Origin: Pusillimonas noertemannii
GTDB lineage: Bacteria; Pseudomonadota; Gammaproteobacteria; Burkholderiales; Burkholderiaceae_B
DNA: 64,000 nt
NCBI RefSeq assembly: GCF_003096595.1
Contig: NZ_QEKO01000001.1
Location: 992,001-1,056,000 of the forward strand
Direction: 5' to 3'
This document shows positions 63,776 through 64,000 of this stretch, piece by piece. Numbering within the stretch: the stretch's first letter is position 1; each line of letters opens with the position of its first letter. The notes beneath the pieces were generated by a model. It searched no databases. It was not told the DNA's origin and saw only the letters and a list, made by a program, of their open reading frames with translations. A program made the translations under genes and the position numbers.

Positions 63776-64000
63776 TCATGCGACTCTGACCTCTAGGCTT
63801 TTACCAAGCGAATGAAAGGCCGCTTCGATGTTCTCAAGCTTGGACGAGTGGCGAAGATCAATTAATCGGTCTACTTGAGGCATATGGACATTCAAGCGGC
63901 GCGCCAACTCGGATTTGCGAACGCCCTGGGAAACCATTTCGTTTGCAAGCAATACCTTAGCGGTGACCAAGGCAGGCAAGGTAACGCTTGGCTGTCCGCG
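63776..64000 (-). CDS. hicB: HicB-family antitoxin, partial at window end
   Basis: The minus-strand frame is open to the window edge at 64000 and stops at 63776, so at least 74 codons are visible. The C-terminal helix-turn-helix SQGVRKSELARRLNVHMPQVDRLIDLRHSSKLENIEAAFHSLGKSLEVRV is typical of HicB antitoxins. The upstream VTLPALVTAKVLLANEM is the segment linking it to the RNase-H-like HicB domain. The internal M at 63979 is not the real start. Its HicA toxin partner would lie beyond the window. Confidence 0.8.
   Translation of the reverse strand, partial: RGQPSVTLPALVTAKVLLANEMVSQGVRKSELARRLNVHMPQVDRLIDLRHSSKLENIEAAFHSLGKSLEVRVA

Overview
The window is about 64 kb of GC-rich chromosome, densely packed with standard core genes. 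Gene content and order (hrcA-hemH-grpE-dnaK-dnaJ, trxB/ftsK/lolA/rarA/serS, ilvB-ilvH-ilvC-psd-pssA, rpsO-pnp) and the protein sequences point to a betaproteobacterium of the Burkholderiales, most likely Alcaligenaceae (Bordetella/Achromobacter/Pusillimonas-like). This is inferred from protein style, without any database search.

Layout. 1-6.4 kb: heat-shock block (hrcA, hemH, grpE, dnaK, dnaJ) with sigma32-like promoters before grpE and dnaK. 6.4-11.4 kb: a minus-strand metal or oxyanion uptake locus (TonB-dependent receptor, DUF2478 protein, ABC binding protein, FecCD-type permease, no ATPase). Its leader carries two ModE-box-like operators and an 8-bp tandem repeat. 11.5-17.4 kb: M16 protease, VWA protein and MoxR ATPase, and two small cytochromes c. 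17.5-25.2 kb: DUF1841, icd, a HigBA-like toxin-antitoxin pair, a YqjI/YqjH-type iron regulator and siderophore-interacting reductase, an SMR pump, small membrane and hypothetical proteins, acylphosphatase and a secreted esterase. 25.5-33.5 kb: Smr-domain protein, trxB, divergent ftsK-lolA-rarA, serS and an EF-hand membrane protein. 33.7-37.2 kb: MFS exporter, iron-type binding protein and isochorismatase-like hydrolase. 37.4-46.3 kb: tRNA-Ser(CGA) followed by a surface cluster (TpsB transporter, collagen-like lipoprotein, autotransporter) and a Fur-boxed TonB receptor whose reading frame breaks in the signal peptide. 46.6-53.1 kb: SDR dehydrogenase, yaaA, MFS transporter, FUSC membrane protein and an orphan bcsD-bcsP pair. 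53.1-58.6 kb: branched-chain amino-acid genes behind a long leader, then phospholipid genes. 58.7-64 kb: lipoprotein, rpsO-pnp, small secreted and membrane proteins, and a HicB antitoxin cut by the window end.

Metal acquisition is the recurring accessory theme: two TonB receptors, two binding proteins, a FecCD permease and YqjH/YqjI. The most unusual parts are (i) the candidate ModE-controlled TonB-dependent uptake locus, (ii) the TpsB/collagen-like lipoprotein/autotransporter cluster next to a tRNA gene, (iii) the orphan cellulose-accessory pair, and (iv) two intergenic stretches that look like small-RNA genes. Two uptake genes each need one extra base within the signal-peptide codons to be intact. 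That could be sequence error, decay or switching, and it must be resolved from reads.
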